Assembly (NCBI RefSeq): GCF_018812025.1
Contig: NC_063066.1
Location: 6,877,882 to 6,941,881, forward strand
Reading direction: 5' to 3'
Origin: Megalobrama amblycephala
Lineage: Eukaryota; Chordata; Actinopteri; Cypriniformes; Xenocyprididae
DNA: 64,000 nt
Shown: in pieces, positions 59,501-64,000 of the stretch
Numbering within the stretch: the stretch's first letter is position 1
How the letters are laid out: each line of letters opens with the position of its first letter
Program-made: the position numbers and the translations under genes
The notes under the pieces: model-generated
What the model saw: the letters and a program-made list of their open reading frames with translations, nothing else
What the model was told of the DNA's origin: nothing
Databases searched by the model: none

Positions 59501-61836
59501 TTGTCAATTTTGTTATAACTTTTGACCACAAGGTGGCGCAGTGCCGAAACTTCTCAGGCTCCTTCAGGGCATTGTCCTGATGACCCATGCCAAATTTATG
59601 AATTTTGGTCAAACCCATCAGAAGTTATAAGCAAAAATAACAATTTTTCATATCTCCACTCCAGTAGGTGGCGCTGCGCCGAAACACTGTATGATGCCTC
59701 AGGTCATGCTTGTGAAGACACATACCAAGTTTGGTCTGAATATGTCAAAGCATTGTAGAGATACAGCTTCAAGAGTAATTTTTGCATCATATCTCAAATT
59801 CTTTGCTCCGGCATACGAAAACAGTTTGACATATCGACTTGAAATCCATAACTTTTTGTTGGCATGGTCTGAAGTTGATACGGTTCAATTTTGGTGAAAA
59901 TCAGAGCAACGGTCTAGGAGGAGTTCGAAAAAGTAGGTTTTTAAAGAAAAACAATATGGCGGACAGGACGTTCAGCCGACTATGGAAAATTTGATATCTA
60001 TGTTCTCAGCATGACCCACGGAATCTACTGAGACCAGTTTCATTACAATCGGTTAATATAGACAAAAGTTATTAGCATTTTTGTAAATTTTATTATAACT
60101 TTTGACCACAGGGTGGCGCTGGTCCGAAACTTCTCAGACTCCTTCAGGACATTGTGCTGATGACCCATACCGAGTTTTGTATCGATATGCTAATGCGTTC
60201 GTAAAGTACAGTGTTTTAGCACAAAATTCAAATTGGATGATGGCCAAAATGGCCGATATGGAAAAATTGGATATCATTCGACTCAACATGATGCCCCGAA
60301 TCTAATAAGACCAAATTTATGATTTTTGGTCAAACCTATCAGAAGTTATAAGCAAAAATATTCATTTTTCATATCTCCACTCCAGTAGGTGGCGCTGCTC
60401 CGAAACACTGCATGATGCCTCAGGTCATGCTTGTGATGACATGTACCAAGTTTGGTCTGAATACGATAAAGCAGTGCAGAGATACAGCTTAGAGAGTGTG
60501 TTTTACATCATGCCTCAAATTCATTGCTTCGGTATACGAAAATTGTTTGACGTATCAACTTGAAATCCATAACTTTTTGTCGGCATGGTCTGAAGATGAT
60601 ACGGTTCAATTTTGGTGAAAATCGGAGCAACGGTCTAGGAGGAGTTCGAAAAAGTAGGTTTTTAAAGAAAAACAATATGGCGGACAGGAAGTTCAGCCGA
60701 CTATGGCAAATTTGATATCTGTGTTCTCGGCATGACCCAATGAATCAACAGAGATCAGTTTCATTACAATCGGTTAATACAGTCAAAAGTTATTAGCATT
60801 TTTGAAAAATTTGTTATAACTTCTGACCACAAGGTGGCGCTGGTCCGAAACTTCTCAGGCTCCTTCAGGGCATTGTGCTGATGACCCATACCGAGTTTCG
60901 TAATGATACGCTAATGCGTTCGTAAAATACAGCATTTTAGCACAAAATTCAAAATGGTCGACGGCCAAAATGGCCGAAGTGGGAAAATTGGATATCATTC
61001 GTCTCGGCATGATGCCCCAAATCCAACGAGACCAAATTCATGATTTTTGGACAAAACCATCAGAAGTTATAAGCAAAAATAGCCATTTTTCATATCTCCG
61101 CACCACTAGGTGGCGCTGCGCCGAAACGCTGCTTGTTGCCTCAGGTCATGCTTGTGATGACAGGTACCAAGTTTGGTCTGAATACGATAAAGCGTTGCGG
61201 AGATACAGCCTTATGTCTATTTTAGCAAGCACTACGTACAATTCGTTCGCGTGTTTTTCGAAAACGGTTTGAGGAATCAACTTGAATTCCATAACTTTTT
61301 GTCGGCATGGTCTGACGATGATCTGGTTCAATTTTCGTGAAAATCGGAGTAACGGCCTAGGAGGAGTTCGAAAAAGTACGTTTTTCAGAAAATTCAAAAT
61401 GGCGGAAAAATTTTCATGACGGAAAATGACGTCATAGGGTGCGTTCGATTCGTCTTGAGCCAAGGAATAAGAGGAAAAAAGAATTGTGTTTCTAGCCCTT
61501 ATGGTTCAAAAGTTATTAACATAAACATAAGTGCAACTTTGGACAGCTGGTGGCGCTAGAGGGATTGAGTTAGAGACTCCAAATTTGCTATGGGCATAGT
61601 TCAGACTGTCCTCTAACTGTGTGCCAAATTTCACAACTTTCCCGCAAGCGGTTCTATGGGCTGCCATAGACTTCAAGAGCGGAAGAAGAAACGGAAGAAG
61701 AATAATAATAAGCGTACGGAACGCCAACAGATACAATAGGTGCCTAAGCACCTTCGGTGCTTGGCCCCTAATAAGCGTACGGAACGCCAACAATAACAAT
61801 AGGTGCCTAAGCACCTTCGGTGCTTGGCCCCTAATT
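56570..61836. repeat. Tandem array of 580-720-bp modules (GGTGGCGCTG repeat)
   Basis: Two long blocks, about 56570-58797 and 58798-61700, each start AGCTGCAAGCAGCAATTACG and end TTCAAGAGCGGAAGAAGAA. Inside, modules headed by TTTTGACCACAAGGTGGCGC occur near 57190, 57910, 58935, 59519, 60100 and 60822, with spacings of about 580, 720 and 1020 bp. Every module repeats GTAGGTGGCGCTG, CGGAGATACAGCTTCAAGAG, CTTGAAATCCATAACTTTTT and GAAAATCGGAGCAACGG. Several frames of 60-100 codons run through it, but they drift and are not called. Confidence 0.85.
61707..61836 (+). repeat. Twin hairpin terminus AAGCACCTTCGGTGCTT
   Basis: The unit ATAAGCGTACGGAACGCCAA ... AAGCACCTTCGGTGCTTGGC, then CCCTAAT, occurs twice in a row. 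The hairpin closes on C(TTCG)G, an exceptionally stable tetraloop when in RNA. The sequence GTGCTTGGCCCCTAAT also pairs with TTACGGGGCCAAGCAC at the start of both array blocks, so it is the far terminus of the array element. Confidence 0.7.
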
Positions 61837-62009
61837 ATTGCACAACCACCCAATAGGTGGTGATGTGCACCAAGTAGGTTATGTAAATCGCCATTAAACA
61901 AAAGAAGAAGAATGAAGTAGAATGGCGCGCTTTTTCTTAGCGTCTGTTTCCACGGTGAATCATCGATTCGTCGCTCTGTTGAGAATGTCTTGTGTGTTAA
62001 CCGGGAACA

Positions 62010-62122
62010 TACCCTGCATCCCAATGTGCATACTATCCACCCTATCCGCCCTAAATAGTATTGAATATTACTAGTGTTACATACTATTTAGGATGGATAG
62101 TATGCACATTGAGACGCAGGCA
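62010..62122. mobile_element. 113-bp palindromic MITE
   Basis: GCATCCCAATGTGCATACTA faces TAGTATGCACATTGAGACGC; inner CACCCTA..CGCCCTAAATAGTA faces TACTATTTAGGATGG. Inserted in the right arm of the 6.15-kb element. Confidence 0.7.
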
Positions 62123-62288
62123 TACTCTGGGTTGGCTGAACTTATTCCCGGATGCATTTTTGGAACCAGCATACCTATAAGCAAGGTTTGGGTTAATCAA
62201 CCGAGAGTTCAGGGTATATGTGACAGTAAGTTAACCCTGCTTTCTGGAATACACCCCAGAACTACCACAGTTAAAACTAGGAGATGCA

Positions 62289-63412
62289 TACCAAGGGTAT
62301 GTTTACACAACAATGATGTATGACTAAATATCGTCGTCAACGAACCTTTATCACGTGACGAAAACGAGATGAGACGCAACATAAATGCTGGTCATGTGAC
62401 GATGACTATAATTAAATGTATAATGCAATGTTGACGAATAAAAACGAGACTAAATGTGGTTTACAAAATAAAAACTATGCTAGAATGTCTCTTCATTTTC
62501 ATTGACCAAAACGAGACGAGACGAAATGTTATAACGTTATTTCGTCTCCTTTAGTCACGTTATGTTATTATTATTATTTTGCAGTATTACTGTTTCCTGT
62601 GTCTCACTTCAGGGGCTGCATCAGGTCGCACTGCGCAGACGCAGGCGACGTCACTTCCTCTGACATGGAGAAAGGGACCGATATGTAGGTAAATATGTAG
62701 ATTTCACGTGCTCATAACTTAATGAAAAATGCACAGATCATAGAAAATGCACATCATTATTTAAAGCAGATTCTTACAATTAAAATGAATCCAAAATCAA
62801 CATAATATATTGCGTTGATCACAAGACTATCACAATACTACTCATGGAATGATTTGACATACTTAGCTAAAAACATGTCTCTCTCTTTATATTTTCTAAA
62901 ATATTAAAAAGTGTTCTATCAAATGATACCTACCTTTTGACTCTCCTTGCTACAGTTTTGGAGTTATTTTACTTTTTTGTGTGTCGCTCAGAAAAGAAAA
63001 AAAAAACCCTCTAAAAAAGCCTTCAGGTCTTAAAGGGTTAAGAGACATCTCAAAGCATTATAAGGTATTATCTATAAGGTAACAATAATATAATAAGATA
63101 ACCTTGTTTGAAATGGGTTTAGCTAAAAAATTTTTAGTTTTGTCTATAATACTAGGTACAATAATATATAGACTGGGTTCAATAGAATTGCATTACTAAA
63201 AAGAGACTAAAATACAATTTTAATTGACTAAAACTAGACGAAAATAGTCATGAATAATTCTGAATAAAATGCTCAGACTTTTAGTCGACTGAAACTTGAC
63301 TAGACTAAAAAGAGTATGAACGTGACTAAAACTAATAAAAACTAAAATGACAGCTTGACACAAAGACTAGACTAAAACTAAAATTAAAACAGGCCGCCAA
63401 AAACAACACTAC
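62289..63412. mobile_element. ACTAAAAC / GACGAAAACGAGAC element
   Basis: Left GGGTATGTTTACACAACAAT, with GACGAAAACGAGAT, GACCAAAACGAGACGAG; right arm ACTAAAACTAGACGAAAATA, GACTAGACTAAAAAGAG, AGACTAGACTAAAACTAAAA. Middle contains a CpG-rich segment (62600-62690) with ACGTCACTTCC, an ATG at 62665 (MEKGTDM then TAG) and CTAG-type donor GTAG/GTAAAT at 62688. Probably a non-autonomous element keeping a promoter and exon 1. Confidence 0.45.
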
Positions 63413-63519
63413 AACGATGTACTAAAAACAGAAAATCTTTTCCTTTGTCTTTTTTGCGTCCAGACAACAACATTGTCAAAATGATCCCCGTTCATACAGA
63501 TCCATGAAAAGGATAAAAA

Positions 63520-63592
63520 CGCTGTATTATGCATTAAAAAAATCTGTATTGTAAAATGTGCTATATAAATAAAGGTGACTTGACTTTTCATT
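63520..63592 (+). mobile_element. Retroposon-type 3' tail
   Basis: ATTGTAAAATGTGCTATATA then AATAAAGGTGACTTGACTTT, typical of fish LINE/SINE tails (compare 19170-19220). Confidence 0.45.
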
Positions 63593-64000
63593 TGATGCGA
63601 GTTTAGTTTATGTCGTTCATTCTCAGAGGAAACCTATCATTCTCACCAAATTCACGTTTTGTTTGAGTTTCCTTGTCAAGCTGCATGTGTGCTAGAGCAT
63701 CCAGACTGTTTGGGAGTATCCTGCAATTCTCTTGTCTCATTGAAAAGGAAAGAGCCTTAGCTGTAATTCTTTCTGTCCTAAGCTATTGATTCTTGATTTT
63801 GCATTTAGAGCCAGTTGCTAATAATAGAAAAACTAACACTACCACAGCACAATGCCTTCTGTTTTACTACTTTTCTTTTGTTTGTTCTTTACTATGTGTG
63901 GAAGTTTGTTTGGAAATGTGAGCATTCTCACGACTCTCCTGAGTGCTGATTGATTGAAAAGAGAAGAGCAGAGCTGTAGAGATCAATATTAATAGTTTAT
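63593..64000. other. Noncoding DNA, nothing recognised
   Basis: No supportable gene or repeat up to the window edge. Confidence 0.35.

Larger units (their letters stand above)
56106..62257. mobile_element. 6.15-kb inverted-repeat element carrying a tandem array
   Basis: Left end GGGGGTATTCCAGAAAGCAG, right end CTGCTTTCTGGAATACACCCC (given here as its last 20 plus one base by position 62237-62257). The arms pair further (CATAACCTGC/AACATACCCTG). Between them lie an AT-rich spacer (56290-56570), the tandem array (56570-61836) and a small inserted palindrome (62010-62120). No transposase frame. Confidence 0.65.

Noticed and set aside
56886..61463. Family of 60-100-codon frames such as those with [11 protein letters not shown]
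   Set aside because: They recur because the array module recurs; frames shift between modules and no start or splice structure is maintained.
61506..62024. 172-codon minus-strand frame
   Set aside because: Runs across the array end and duplicated hairpin terminus, repeating the same peptide block; product of repeats.

Overview
The window looks like nuclear DNA of a bony fish, most likely a cyprinid (carp, goldfish or zebrafish lineage). The evidence is an AT-rich, intron-poor landscape with long CA, AT and GAAT microsatellites, many short inverted-repeat DNA transposons with termini I recognise from cyprinid genomes, and one exon with clear vertebrate homology. No prokaryotic-style gene organisation is present, and almost all of the 60-130-codon open frames in the window are chance frames or repeat translations.

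The one secure host gene is the first coding exon of the long isoform of tsc22d3 (GILZ) on the minus strand at 32539-32852, with a GC-rich promoter/5'UTR zone upstream (to about 33460). The TSC-box/leucine-zipper exons are not seen, so they should lie to the left of position 1, and most of 1-32538 would then be its large first intron.

The rest is mainly mobile DNA. Left part (1-32 kb): two nearly identical copies of a Tc1-type foldback element (2377-3128 and 5286-6193), the second nested in a hAT-like palindrome with an 8-bp target duplication (5049-6912); TTAA-ended foldback elements at 14.3-16.2, 17.7-18.8 and 30.3-31.1 kb, the first carrying two further insertions; a 1.2-kb GGTAACAC palindrome with an inner 252-bp copy (22.65-23.8 kb). 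Middle (33.7-41.3 kb): two TTA-flanked PIF/Harbinger-like MITEs next to the tsc22d3 promoter, and a decayed Tc1 transposase copy (36843-39010) split by a PIF/Harbinger derivative that still carries the first exon of that superfamily's MADF/Myb-like protein. Right part: an 8.1-kb nested structure (41960-50072) in which a TTAA foldback element holds a hAT MITE inside its own left terminus, a 1.26-kb palindrome studded with GATATC and ACTAGT sites, two mirror-image minisatellites, a compact two-exon gene-like unit, and a 3.6-kb hAT insertion that in turn contains a 2.2-kb element with its own spliced transcription unit. At 56.1-62.3 kb a 6.15-kb inverted-repeat-bounded element holds a tandem array of 580-720-bp modules.

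A recurring theme is that several of these non-autonomous elements keep a CpG-rich promoter plus a first exon ending in a good splice donor, so they could supply promoters or exons to nearby transcription. That is inference; the sequence shows only the motifs, the exon-like frames and the target-site duplications.
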